A stretch of 64,000 nucleotides of DNA from Halobaculum magnesiiphilum. Lineage in GTDB: Archaea > Halobacteriota > Halobacteria > Halobacteriales > Haloferacaceae. The notes beneath the pieces are model-generated. The model was given only the letters and a program-made list of their open reading frames with translations. It had not been told where the DNA came from and did not search any database. Shown in pieces: positions 34,738 to 43,272 of the stretch; within the stretch, counting starts at the first letter, position 1; each line of letters starts with the position of its first letter. The translations under genes were made by a program, and so were the position numbers. The stretch covers positions 1,178,001-1,242,000 of the forward strand of contig NZ_CP081958.1 of assembly GCF_019823105.1 (NCBI RefSeq), read 5' to 3'.

Positions 34738-36770
34738 CCCCCGAGAACCCCGAAGACGACGAGCAGCGCCGTCAGCCCCAGCGTCACCAGCGCGGCGTAG
34801 TTACTCACGACGCCGGTCTGGATGCGCCGGATGCGCGAGCCGGAGAACAGGCTCACGCTGGAGACGGCGTTCACGGCGCCGTCGACGACGCCCTGGTCGA
34901 AGGTGTCCGCGGCGCGGGCGAGGGGGAGCACGACCCGGTTCGCGAGGTACACCTGATACTCGTCCTGGTAGTAGTTGTCGTACAGCAGGTCCTTCACGGA
35001 GCCGAGCTTGTCGGTGTGCTCGACGGGCTCGGGAACCGCGTACAGGCGGTAGGCGAGCCCCAGGCCCAGCAGCGCCAGCCCGAGCGACACCGCCGCGCCC
35101 AGCAGAACCGTCGTCACCTCGCTGCCCGCGAGATACACCGAGGAGTACGGGTCGATCTCGCCGTAGTGGTGGACCGTCAGGTCGGTAAAGCCGCCGTCGA
35201 GCCACGCATGTAGGAAGTCCACATGCGCGCCCGTGAGGGTGCGGACCGGCGCGAGGTTGACCGCGCCCGCGACCGTCGCGAGCACGCCGAGCACCGCGAG
35301 CGGCCCCTTCACGTTCCAGCGGACCGACTCGGGCGACTCCGCCTCCTCGGTGCGGGCGTCGCCGTGGAAGGTGAGGAACACCATCCGGAAGGTGTAGAAC
35401 GCGGTGACGGGTACCGCCAGCAGGCCGAAGACGTAGCCGAGCAGCAGGAGCGGCTGCCCGGCCAGCCCGTGGACCAGCGAGTAGTAGAGGACCTCGTCCT
35501 TCGACCAGAAGCCGGCGAACGGGAAGATTCCCGCCAGCGCCAGCGACCCGGCGAGGAACGAGTAGTACGTCACGGGCATCTCGTCCTTGAGCCCGCCCAT
35601 GTCCCACATGTTCTCGTTGTGGTGCATCGCGAGGATGACCGAGCCGGCGCCGAGGAACAGCAGCGCCTTGAAGAACGCGTGGGTGAGCAGGTGGAACGTC
35701 GCGGCCACGTAGCCGCCCGCGCCCAGCGCGAGCATCATGTAGCCGTACTGCGAGATAGTGGAGTACGCGAGCACCTGCTTCAGCTCGCGCTTCACGATGC
35801 CCATCGTCCCGGCGAACAGCGCCGTGAAGCCGCCGACGAGGGCGATGACGCCCAGCGCCGTCGGCGAGACGGCGTAGAAGCCGTACATCCGGGCGACGAG
35901 GTAGACGCCGGCGGCTACCATCGTCGCCGCGTGGATGAGCGCCGAGACCGGCGTCGGGCCCTCCATCGCGTCGGGGAGCCACGTGTGCAGCGGGAACTGC
36001 GCGGACTTGCCGATCACGCCGCCGAGCACGAGCAGGCCGACGACGGTGAACCACGCCTCGGTGCCGAGCCCGAGGAACGTGTTCGCCGCGAACTCGCCCG
36101 CGAGCGCCTGTTCGGCCAGCACCGGGAAGGCGTTCTCCCCGGCGAACTGCGCGGTGCCGAACGTCGCGAACACGGCGACGACGCCGATCAGGAAGAAGTA
36201 GTCGCCGAACCGGGTGACGAGGAACGCCTTCTTCGCGGCCGACGGTGGGCCGGGCTCGCGGAAGTGGAAGCCGATGAGGAGGTACGAACACAGCCCCACC
36301 AGCTCGAAGAACATGAACGCCATCAGGAGGTTGTCGGCCACGACGAACCCGAGCATGGACGCCGTGAACAGGCCGAGCCCGGCGTAGTAGCGCGGGAGGC
36401 CGGTCTGGCCGTCGTCGTTCATGTAGCCGAGCGAGAACACGTGCACCAGCAGGGCGATGAGCGTCACGATGACGAGCATCATCGACGACAGCGGGTCGAT
36501 GAGCAGGCCGAACGTCAGCTCGATCCCCTCCGTGCCCGGCACCGCGCCGGCGGCCCACGTGTAGATCGTTTCGTCGTACACCTCGCCCCCCGCCACGGCG
36601 GCGGCCATCGCGACCGACAGCACCAGCGACCCCGCGGTCGCCGCGATGCCGGGGATGGCGCCGCCCTTCGGGAGCAGGTCACGCCCCGAGAGGGCCGTCC
36701 CGAGCGCGATCAGGAACGAGAGGAACGGGAGCAGTACGATGGCCGGCCCGAAGTCGAAGATTCCTGCCAT
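34725..36770 (-). CDS. nuoL: Complex I-like proton-pumping subunit L
   Basis: A 681-residue membrane subunit, the largest antiporter-like component. Diagnostic segments are FFELVGLCSYLLIGFHF, the GKSAQFPLHTWLPDAMEGPTPVSALIHAATMVAAG core and KQVLAYSTISQYGYMMLALG. The C-terminal lateral helix and last membrane segment (about 600-681) are present, so the protein is full length. It follows nuoK with a 3-base gap and overlaps nuoM. Confidence 0.96.
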   Translation of the reverse strand: MAGIFDFGPAIVLLPFLSFLIALGTALSGRDLLPKGGAIPGIAATAGSLVLSVAMAAAVAGGEVYDETIYTWAAGAVPGTEGIELTFGLLIDPLSSMMLVIVTLIALLVHVFSLGYMNDDGQTGLPRYYAGLGLFTASMLGFVVADNLLMAFMFFELVGLCSYLLIGFHFREPGPPSAAKKAFLVTRFGDYFFLIGVVAVFATFGTAQFAGENAFPVLAEQALAGEFAANTFLGLGTEAWFTVVGLLVLGGVIGKSAQFPLHTWLPDAMEGPTPVSALIHAATMVAAGVYLVARMYGFYAVSPTALGVIALVGGFTALFAGTMGIVKRELKQVLAYSTISQYGYMMLALGAGGYVAATFHLLTHAFFKALLFLGAGSVILAMHHNENMWDMGGLKDEMPVTYYSFLAGSLALAGIFPFAGFWSKDEVLYYSLVHGLAGQPLLLLGYVFGLLAVPVTAFYTFRMVFLTFHGDARTEEAESPESVRWNVKGPLAVLGVLATVAGAVNLAPVRTLTGAHVDFLHAWLDGGFTDLTVHHYGEIDPYSSVYLAGSEVTTVLLGAAVSLGLALLGLGLAYRLYAVPEPVEHTDKLGSVKDLLYDNYYQDEYQVYLANRVVLPLARAADTFDQGVVDGAVNAVSSVSLFSGSRIRRIQTGVVSNYAALVTLGLTALLVVFGVLGGWLL

Positions 36771-36773
36771 ATG

Positions 36774-37076
36774 TTACCACCTCATCGTCGTCGCTTCGGT
36801 CACGTCGATCTCCTTGAAGTTGCGGTACAGCACGAGGATGATCCCGATACCGATGGCGACCTCGGCGGCCGCCAGCGCCATCGTGAACAGGCCGAACGTC
36901 TGGCCCGTCACGTTCCCCCAGTAGTAGGAGAACGCGACGAGGTTGATGTTGGCCGCGTTGAGCATCAGCTCGACCGACATCAGGAACAACAGCGCGTTCC
37001 GGCGCGTCAACAGCCCGAACACGCCGATACAGAAGACGGCGGCCGCCAGGAGCAGGTAGTACTGCGGCGGCACCAT
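36774..37076 (-). CDS. nuoK: Complex I-like subunit K
   Basis: A 100-residue, three-helix membrane subunit with the two conserved intramembrane Glu in SVELMLNAANINLV and ALAAAEVAIGIGIILVLY. It starts MVPPQYYLLLAAAVFCIG, typical of NuoK. The ATG shares one base with the stop of the preceding subunit J half (TGATG). Confidence 0.95.
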   Translation of the reverse strand: MVPPQYYLLLAAAVFCIGVFGLLTRRNALLFLMSVELMLNAANINLVAFSYYWGNVTGQTFGLFTMALAAAEVAIGIGIILVLYRNFKEIDVTEATTMRW

Positions 37077-37456
37077 CAGTCCTCACCCCCCCGGAGCTTG
37101 TCGCGGATCTCCCGTCCGCCGTCGGTGAGCACCCCCCCGATGCCGCCGTCCTCGTCGCGCTTCGCGAGGAACACCGCCCCGTCGATCGCGACGTCGAGCA
37201 CGATCGCGATGAGGACGAACGCCACGACGAAGCCCTCGCCCGAGACGACCGTCCCGGAGATGGCTCCCGTGTCGACGTTGAACATCGCGTAGCCGATGCT
37301 CGCGGTGATCGAGGCACCCTCGGGGAACCCGGCGGGCTCCCCGAAGGAGGCCTGCAGGAACACGACCGCGAGGACGGCGAACAGCGCGACGGCCGCCAGG
37401 CCGGGAAGCAGGTGCCCCCCGAGCTTCAGCCGCGGTCGCGAGCCGGCGTCGCTCAC
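37076..37456 (-). CDS. nuoJ2: Complex I-like subunit J, C-terminal half (split gene)
   Basis: A 126-residue membrane protein corresponding to the second half of NuoJ. Two hydrophobic helices (PGLAAVALFAVLAVVFLQ; VVSGEGFVVAFVLIAIVLDVAIDGAVFLAKRDEDG) flank a polar loop. Haloarchaea generally encode NuoJ as two ORFs, and the two halves here overlap by 4 bases. The acidic C-terminal tail is haloarchaea-specific. Confidence 0.88.
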   Translation of the reverse strand: MSDAGSRPRLKLGGHLLPGLAAVALFAVLAVVFLQASFGEPAGFPEGASITASIGYAMFNVDTGAISGTVVSGEGFVVAFVLIAIVLDVAIDGAVFLAKRDEDGGIGGVLTDGGREIRDKLRGGED

Positions 37457-37728
37457 GCGTCGCTCACCCCGAGTTGCTCCGGTTCAGCCTCCCTGCGCAC
37501 CAGCATCACGGCGAACGTGATGAGGATCAGGACCCCGCCCACGTAGACGAGGATCTGCATGGCGGCCAGCAGCTCCGCCTGCAACATCACGTAGTGCACC
37601 GCGACGCTGAGCAGCGCGGCCCCGAGGAGGAGTGCGGAGTGCCACACGTCCTCGACGAGCACCACGCCCAAACTGCTCCCCACGGTGACGAGGGCGAACA
37701 GCGCGAACGCGATAGTCTCTACAACCAT
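37453..37728 (-). CDS. nuoJ1: Complex I-like subunit J, N-terminal half (split gene)
   Basis: A 91-residue membrane protein matching the first three helices of NuoJ: FALFALVTVGSSLGVVLVEDVWHSALLL, the Glu/Gln helix YVMLQAELLAAMQILVYVGGVLILITFAVMLV. It overlaps the second half-gene by 4 bases. The gene is preceded by an unusual 360-base intergenic region, so it may head a secondary transcript. Confidence 0.9.
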   Translation of the reverse strand: MVVETIAFALFALVTVGSSLGVVLVEDVWHSALLLGAALLSVAVHYVMLQAELLAAMQILVYVGGVLILITFAVMLVRREAEPEQLGVSDA

Positions 37729-38088
37729 TACGGGACACTCCCGCCGGAGTCCGTTTGAAGGTTTCGAGAACGTTTGCGCGTGTGGGTGCGCGTGTGCGAG
37801 TTCCGTCGGGTCTCGGCCGGATCGCTTTTATATGCGATCACGGGCGGCACCGATCCCCGGATCCGTCCTGGGTGCCCTCGCCCGACGAGGAGTCCGCGCG
37901 CCCCGATCGGCTCTCGGATCGGTACACGCCGGACCGCCGAGGGGGCGGGATCCGGCCGCGCGCGCAACGTGGGAGTCGCGGCCGAGCGGAACGGGACGAG
38001 ACGAACGCCCCGGTCACACCGGCAGCTACCGAGTCAGCGAACGAACGGGTGGAGAACCCGAGAACGTCGAACCGCGGCGGTCCGACGG
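37729..38088. other. Non-coding gap inside the nuo cluster
   Basis: A 360-base region between nuoI and nuoJ1 in an otherwise overlapping operon. I see no ORF with plausible codon use. Its main content is the TATA-containing inverted repeat at 37820-37839, and a stretch with alternating gcgcg/cacac motifs nearer nuoJ1. It probably carries an internal promoter and a long 5' leader. Confidence 0.6.
37820..37839 (-). promoter_or_regulatory. TATA element enclosed by a perfect inverted repeat
   Basis: GATCGC and GCGATC flank the 8-base AT core ttttatat. Read on the minus strand the core is atataaaa, a strong archaeal TATA box about 98-105 bases before the nuoJ1 ATG. The symmetric flanks overlap where TBP/TFB would bind, which suggests an operator for a dimeric regulator. 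Confidence 0.55.
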
Positions 38089-38550
38089 TTACTGGTAGTC
38101 GATCTCGCCGTCGCCCTCGCCGATCCAGGCGCCCCGGTCGGGCTCGCGCGACGCGAGCGGGTCGATCCCCTTGTACCAGGGGACGTTCTTCAGCTGCTCC
38201 TTGTTGTAGACGAACTCGTCTTTCGTGTCGGCGGTGAACTCGAAGTTCTGCGTCAGCAGGATCGCGTCCACCGGACACACCTCCTCACACAGCCGGCAGT
38301 AGATGCACTGGCCGATGTGGAGGTTGTACTGTTCGCCGTTGCGCTGGTCGTCCTGCACGATCTGGATCGTGTCGTTCGGACAGACGTTCTCACACTGGCG
38401 GCACCAGATGCACCGCTCCTGGGAGAACTTGTGTACCCCGCGGAACCTGGGGCTCACTTCGGGCGCGACGTCCGGGTACTCGACCGTGAACGTCTTGCCG
38501 TCCAGCGCGTGCTTCATCGTCGTCGCCATTCCTTTGAGTAGTCCGATCAT
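38089..38550 (-). CDS. nuoI: Complex I-like ferredoxin-type subunit I
   Basis: A 153-residue peripheral-arm subunit carrying two 4Fe-4S clusters (N6a/N6b). The ligands are C47, C50, C53, C57 and C82, C85, C88, C92, each in CxxCxxCxxxC(P). The N-terminal amphipathic segment (MIGLLKGMATTMKHALDG) should lie on the membrane. It abuts nuoH with a 2-base gap. In the absence of nuoE/F/G it probably receives electrons directly from a reduced ferredoxin or a similar donor. Confidence 0.96.
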   Translation of the reverse strand: MIGLLKGMATTMKHALDGKTFTVEYPDVAPEVSPRFRGVHKFSQERCIWCRQCENVCPNDTIQIVQDDQRNGEQYNLHIGQCIYCRLCEEVCPVDAILLTQNFEFTADTKDEFVYNKEQLKNVPWYKGIDPLASREPDRGAWIGEGDGEIDYQ

Positions 38551-38552
38551 GG

Positions 38553-39629
38553 TTACGCGAGCACCCCCACGATGACCGCGGTGAGGACGAGGTTCGCAAA
38601 CGCGAGCACGAGCATACCCTTCCAGCCGATCTCGATGAACTGGTCCACACGAAGGCGCGGGACCGCCGAGCGCAGCCACTGGGTGAACAGGAAGAACGCC
38701 CAGATCTTCGCGGTGAACCAGACGATCCCCAGCGCCGCCGGGCCGGGCCCGGCCGGGCCGCCGAGGAACAGCGTCGCCGCGATGGCGCCGCCCAGGAAGA
38801 TGTGGATGAACTCGCCCAGGTAGATGAGCACGAAGTAGACGGAGGAGTACTCCGTCTGGTAGCCGGCGACGATCTCGGTTGGCGCCTCCGGGATGTCGAA
38901 CGGGTTCCGGCCGACCTCCGCGACGTTCGCGACCACGAACAGCACGAACGCGAACGGATTCACGAACGCGAACCACTGCGGGATCGCGATCCCGGCGACG
39001 CTGACGAACGTCGCCTGCTGGGCCTCGACGATCGCGCTCATCTGGAGCGTCCCCGTGAACAGCACGACGGAGACGCCGGTGACGATGAGCGGGATCTCGT
39101 AGGCGATATTCGAGGCGACGGCGCGCAGGCCGCCGAGCAGGCTGTACTTGTTGTTCGACGCGTAGCCCATCATGATCAGCCCGACCGAGGCGATCGACGA
39201 GGCGGCGAAGGCGAACGCCAGCCCCGTCTCGGGGTCGGCCAACTGCAGGCCGCTGCCCATCGGGATGACTGCGAAGCCGAGCAGCGCCGAGAACGGGATG
39301 AGGATCGGACCGAGGTCCCACGCGGGACGGTCGGCCCCCTCCGGGACGATCAGCTCCTTCGAGAGGAGCCGGACCGCGTCGGCGACGATGACGAACAGGC
39401 CGAACGGGCCGATCCGGTTGACCGCGATGCGGTCGGTGAACGCCGCCGTGATCTTCCGTTTCGCCCACGGGCCCGCGAAGGCCGTGTTGATGAGCAGGAA
39501 GTTGGCGATGAGGAACGCGCCCAGCAGCGCGGCGACGATGTCGCCGGCGACGCCGAACGCGTCCAGTCCCAGCAGGTTCGCGATCGTGTCGGGGAGCATC
39601 CCCTGCTGAAGCGGGACCGCCCCGGTCAT
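38553..39629 (-). CDS. nuoH: Complex I-like membrane subunit H
   Basis: A 358-residue, eight-helix subunit that helps form the quinone pocket. Signatures are RIGPFGLFVIVADAVRLLSKE, YEIPLIVTGVSV, NPFDIPEAPTEIVAGYQTEYSS and LRVDQFIEIGWKG, all with the conserved acidic residues. The ATG overlaps the last codon of nuoCD (4-base ATGA). Confidence 0.96.
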   Translation of the reverse strand: MTGAVPLQQGMLPDTIANLLGLDAFGVAGDIVAALLGAFLIANFLLINTAFAGPWAKRKITAAFTDRIAVNRIGPFGLFVIVADAVRLLSKELIVPEGADRPAWDLGPILIPFSALLGFAVIPMGSGLQLADPETGLAFAFAASSIASVGLIMMGYASNNKYSLLGGLRAVASNIAYEIPLIVTGVSVVLFTGTLQMSAIVEAQQATFVSVAGIAIPQWFAFVNPFAFVLFVVANVAEVGRNPFDIPEAPTEIVAGYQTEYSSVYFVLIYLGEFIHIFLGGAIAATLFLGGPAGPGPAALGIVWFTAKIWAFFLFTQWLRSAVPRLRVDQFIEIGWKGMLVLAFANLVLTAVIVGVLA

Positions 39630-41296
39630 CTGTCCACCTCGCCGAGGACGATGTCCAGGCTACCGAGCGCGGCGACGAGGTCGGGCACGTACTCGCCCTC
39701 GGCCATCTCCGGCAGCGTCTGGAGGTTCGAGAAGCACGGCGACCGGATCTTGAAGCGGGCCGGCTTGTCCGTGCCGTCCGAGCGCATGTAGATGCCGAGC
39801 TCGCCCTTGGCGCCCTCGACCGCGCGGTAGATCTCGGTGTCGTCGTCCGGCTTCAGCGTCCGCGGGACGTTGGCCTGGATGGTCCGGTCCTCCTCGGGCC
39901 AGTCCTCCAGCAGGTCGATGCACTGCTCGATGATCTTCGCGGACTCCTCGACCTCGCGCAGGCGCACGAGGAGGCGACTGTAGTTGTCGCAGCCGTCCTC
40001 GGTCACCACGTCCCAGTCGAGCTCGTCGTAGTAGCCGTACGGGTCGTCGCGGCGGAGGTCGTAGTCGACGCCGGAGCCGCGGGCGACGGGGCCCGTGGCG
40101 CCGTAGCTCTTCGCGACCTCCGGCGGCAGCACGCCGGTGTCGATGGTCCGCATCTGGAGGATCTCGTTGCCCGAGATGAGGTCGTGGTACTCCTCCAGCG
40201 CCTCCGGGAGGTCCTCGAGGAAGTCGCGGGTCTTCTCGAAGAACTCCTCGCGGGGCTCGGGCAGGTCCCAGACGACCCCGCCGAGGCGGAAGTAGTTGAA
40301 CATGAGCCGCTGGCCCGTCAGGTCCTCGAGGATGTTCTGGGCCTTCTCACGGTCCCGGATCGCGTACATGAAGATGGCGGTGAAGTCGCCGTACACGTCG
40401 AGCGCGAACGTGCCGACCGCGAGCATGTGCGCGGCGATGCGGCACAGCTCCGCGCCCATCGTCCGGATGACCTGCGCGTACTCCGGCACCTCGATGTCGG
40501 CCATGTCCTCGGCCGCGCGAGCGTACGCCCACTCGTTGAGCAGGCCCGCCGAGATGTAGTCCCAGCGGTCGGGGTACGGCATGATCTGGTGGCGGTAGGT
40601 GCCGTTCTGACAGATCTGCTCCTCGCAGCGGTGGAGGTAGCCGATGTCGCTTTCCACGTCGGCGACCTGCTCGCCGTCCAGCGTCGTCTTCAGGTGGAGG
40701 ACGCCGTGGGTCGCGGGGTGATGGGGACCGATGTTGAGGAACATCGTGTCCGTGTCGTCCTCCCCGCGGTGGTCCTCCTGCAGCGGGTTCGCGTTCTCGC
40801 GCAGCGGGACGATCTGCGGGCGGTCCTGATCGTAGTCCTTCGAGAGCGGGTGCCCCTGCCAGGACTCCGGCAGGAGGATGCGGCGGAGGTCGGGGTGGTC
40901 GTCATAGTCGATGCCGACCAGGTCGTACGCCTCGCGCTCGTGCCAGTCGGCCGTCCGGAATACCGGCTCGGCCGACTCGCTAACCGGGTTCTCGCGGTCG
41001 GCGGGGACGACGACGCTGACCTCCTGGGTCGGGTCGTCGAACTTCTTCAGGTGGTAGATCGACTCGTAGCGGTCCTCGTACTCCTGGGCGGTGACACACG
41101 ACAGGTGGTCGTAGCCCGCCTCCTCCTTGAGGGTGGAGAGCACGTCCTGGACCGCGTCCGGCCGGATCACGTAGCCGGGCGCGTTCAGGTGCTCCTCGCG
41201 GCCGATCACGTGATCGCCCAGCAGCTCGGCGAGCTCGTCGGGGGACTGTTCTGCGACCGGTGCCGGCACGTCCGGCTCGGGTTCTTCCAGGCTCAT
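39626..41296 (-). CDS. nuoCD: Complex I-like fused subunits C and D
   Basis: A 556-residue fusion of the 30-kDa subunit (about residues 1-170: SIYHLKKFDD, WHEREAYDLVGIDYDDHPDLRRIL) and the 49-kDa subunit (about 180-556: NIGPHHPATHGVLHLKTTLDGE, IGYLHRCEEQ, the C-terminal FKIRSPCFSNLQTLPEM and LGSLDIVLGEVDR). The 49-kDa half lacks the NiFe cysteines of hydrogenases, as in complex I. It lies between nuoB (2-base gap) and nuoH (4-base overlap). Confidence 0.95.
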   Translation of the reverse strand: MSLEEPEPDVPAPVAEQSPDELAELLGDHVIGREEHLNAPGYVIRPDAVQDVLSTLKEEAGYDHLSCVTAQEYEDRYESIYHLKKFDDPTQEVSVVVPADRENPVSESAEPVFRTADWHEREAYDLVGIDYDDHPDLRRILLPESWQGHPLSKDYDQDRPQIVPLRENANPLQEDHRGEDDTDTMFLNIGPHHPATHGVLHLKTTLDGEQVADVESDIGYLHRCEEQICQNGTYRHQIMPYPDRWDYISAGLLNEWAYARAAEDMADIEVPEYAQVIRTMGAELCRIAAHMLAVGTFALDVYGDFTAIFMYAIRDREKAQNILEDLTGQRLMFNYFRLGGVVWDLPEPREEFFEKTRDFLEDLPEALEEYHDLISGNEILQMRTIDTGVLPPEVAKSYGATGPVARGSGVDYDLRRDDPYGYYDELDWDVVTEDGCDNYSRLLVRLREVEESAKIIEQCIDLLEDWPEEDRTIQANVPRTLKPDDDTEIYRAVEGAKGELGIYMRSDGTDKPARFKIRSPCFSNLQTLPEMAEGEYVPDLVAALGSLDIVLGEVDR

Positions 41297-41298
41297 GG

Positions 41299-42000
41299 TT
41301 AGGGGGAGTCCGCCCAGTTATATCGCATGACGAGGTCCTCCTCGTCGATCTCCTGCGCGAGCTGGTCGACGATCTCGTCGCGGTCGAGGTCGCCGAACTG
41401 CTCCAGCTCGTAGGGCTTCACCGTCACCGGCGAGGACTCGCCGTTGGCGATGCGCTCCTGGAGCTTCGCGACGCCGTAGACCAGCGCCTCGGGGCGCGGC
41501 GGGCAGCCGGGGACGTGGATGTCGACCGGGATGACCTCCTCGGCGCCCTTGACCACGTTGTACCCCTCCTGGAACGGGCCGCCGGAGATGGTGCACGAGC
41601 CCATGCCGATGACGAACTTCGGCTCGGGCATCTGGTCGTACACGCGCTTCATCCGCGGCGCGAACTTCGAGACGATCGTCCCGGGGACGATGATCACGTC
41701 GGCCTGTCGCGGCGACGCGCGCGGCACACCCGCGCCGAAGCGGTCGAGGTCGTGTTTGACCGCGTAGGTGTGCATCATCTCGATGCTGCAGCAGGCGATG
41801 CCGAACTGCAGCATGAACATCGAGGAGCCCCGCACCCAGTTCATGAACTTGTCGAACTTGGTGAGGATGAACGGCGAGGAGCCGAACGCCTCGCGCAGCT
41901 TCGAGTTGAAGCGGTTGTCCTCGCCCGTCATCCGGGCGTCCCGGGTGTCGGTCAGTACCTGGCTGTCGTCCGTGACGAACGGTCTGTTGTCGCTACTCAT
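41299..42000 (-). CDS. nuoB: Complex I-like subunit B (cluster N2)
   Basis: A 233-residue subunit holding the terminal 4Fe-4S cluster N2. Its ligands are the tandem C70-C71 (FGIACCSIEM), C136 (GSCTISGG) and C166 (PGCPPRPEAL). The ATG at 42000 is chosen over an upstream in-frame start (42033), which would extend into nuoA. The N-terminal extension is typical of haloarchaea. It follows nuoA with one base between. Confidence 0.96.
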   Translation of the reverse strand: MSSDNRPFVTDDSQVLTDTRDARMTGEDNRFNSKLREAFGSSPFILTKFDKFMNWVRGSSMFMLQFGIACCSIEMMHTYAVKHDLDRFGAGVPRASPRQADVIIVPGTIVSKFAPRMKRVYDQMPEPKFVIGMGSCTISGGPFQEGYNVVKGAEEVIPVDIHVPGCPPRPEALVYGVAKLQERIANGESSPVTVKPYELEQFGDLDRDEIVDQLAQEIDEEDLVMRYNWADSP

Positions 42001-42001
42001 G

Positions 42002-42415
42002 TCAGGAACGCTCCGTCTTCTGTCTCGCCGCACGCGGGCTGGAGGCCCACTTCACGGCGCCCTGTCGCCACGCCCACACGAGTCCGACGACGAGCACCCC
42101 GATGAAGATCAGCATCGGGAGCAGCACCGTCGTCAGCCCGACGCCCGCCTCCAGCGCGGGCTGGTAGATGACGGCCCACGGGAAGATCAGAACGGTCTCG
42201 ATGTCGAACACGACGAACAGCAGCGCAACCATGTAGTACTGGATGTTGAACTGGATGCCCGTCGCCGACCCCGTCGGGATCTCACCGGACTCGTAGGTGG
42301 CGCTCTTGCCCTGTTCGGGCACGCTGGGGCGGAGGATCGCGGACACCGCCATCATCCCGAGCGGGATGCCCACGCCCATCACCGCCAACGCGCCGATCGC
42401 TATCCATGCATTCAT
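42002..42415 (-). CDS. nuoA: Complex I-like membrane subunit A
   Basis: A 137-residue, three-helix subunit with the conserved TYESGEIPTGSATGIQFNIQYYMVALLFVVFDIETVLIFPWA region. It is the first gene of the nuo cluster. The long C-terminal basic tail (SSPRAARQKTERS) is cytoplasmic. The upstream region has a TATA-like acttatc and a 14-base palindrome. Confidence 0.95.
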   Translation of the reverse strand: MNAWIAIGALAVMGVGIPLGMMAVSAILRPSVPEQGKSATYESGEIPTGSATGIQFNIQYYMVALLFVVFDIETVLIFPWAVIYQPALEAGVGLTTVLLPMLIFIGVLVVGLVWAWRQGAVKWASSPRAARQKTERS

Positions 42416-42460
42416 ACCGGGTTCTCCGTATCGTACGTCGGTTTGGAGGCCCCACAGATA

Positions 42461-42486
42461 AGTGCTTCACTTACGCGTGCACGCGT
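42461..42486 (-). promoter_or_regulatory. nuoA promoter with a 14-base perfect palindrome
   Basis: A TATA-like gcacttatctg (minus strand, 42460-42470) lies about 45-55 bases before the nuoA ATG. Just upstream of it is the perfect palindrome ACGCGTGCACGCGT (42473-42486). Its position at the BRE/upstream edge of the core promoter suits an activator or repressor site controlling the whole respiratory cluster. Confidence 0.45.
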
Positions 42487-42593
42487 GTACCGCCCGGTTC
42501 GGGGCGACACGCGCTCCCTCGCGGCGAGGGGTGGGTCCTGTCCCCGCGGAGGCGACACGCGGCGCCCGGTCGAGAGTACTCGAGACTTCGAGA

Positions 42594-43217
42594 CTACTGC
42601 TCTCGTCCGCGGGACTCCCGGAACCCCTCGACCCCGAGATCGTGGAGGTCCGCGGAGACGTCCGCGACGCCCGCCACGAGGTCCTCGTGATACTCGACGA
42701 GGCGCTCCTCGACCTCGTCGTGCTCGCGCCCCAACACCTGCGCCGCCGACAGCGCGGCGTTGAACGACTTGCCGGCGTCGACGGCGACGATGGGCGCGCC
42801 GGTCGGCATCCCGATCACCGAGTCGACGGACTTCTCCTGTACGGGCACGCCGACGACCGGGATCGGGTAGGCAATGCTCGCGGTCATGTTCGGCAGGTCG
42901 GCGGACTTCCCGCCCGCGCCGGCGACGATCACGTCGAGCCCGCGGTCCGCGGCGGTCTCGCCGTACGCGTACATGAGTTCCGGGGTGCGGTGGGCCGAGA
43001 CGACGTACGCCTCGTAAGTGAACCGCGCCGCCGGCGGGTCGTGAAAGTCCGTCTGCTCGGCGAACCCCAGCTCGTCGAGGGCGTCGAACGCGCCCTGCAT
43101 GGTGTCCAGATCCGAGTCCGATCCCATGATCACGCCCACGTCGGGCGTCGAGTCCGGGTCGGCGTCGCTGTTCGCCTCCGATTCGAGTCGGTCGATGAGG
43201 TCCTGAACGGTGGTCAT
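42594..43217 (-). CDS. purE: 5-(carboxyamino)imidazole ribonucleotide mutase
   Basis: Converts N5-CAIR to CAIR in purine synthesis, acting after PurK. The 207-residue protein carries the class I PurE motifs VGVIMGSDSDLDTM, VVSAHRTP, AGAGGKSADLPNM and PVVGVPVQ. Compared with usual PurE a 10-15-residue insertion (TDFHDPPAARFTYE) precedes the SAHRTP loop. It is the second gene of a purK-purE pair, 55 bases after purK. Confidence 0.94.
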   Translation of the reverse strand: MTTVQDLIDRLESEANSDADPDSTPDVGVIMGSDSDLDTMQGAFDALDELGFAEQTDFHDPPAARFTYEAYVVSAHRTPELMYAYGETAADRGLDVIVAGAGGKSADLPNMTASIAYPIPVVGVPVQEKSVDSVIGMPTGAPIVAVDAGKSFNAALSAAQVLGREHDEVEERLVEYHEDLVAGVADVSADLHDLGVEGFRESRGREQ

Positions 43218-43272
43218 GGGTGGGTGGTAGTCTGGGTGGGTGTGGGTGTTCGGTGAGGGTCGCGTGCGGCGG

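Noticed and set aside
37774-38541. Plus-strand frame across the nuo gap and nuoI
   Set aside because: Most of it is antisense to nuoI, and the part in the gap has no recognisable domain or acidic bias.
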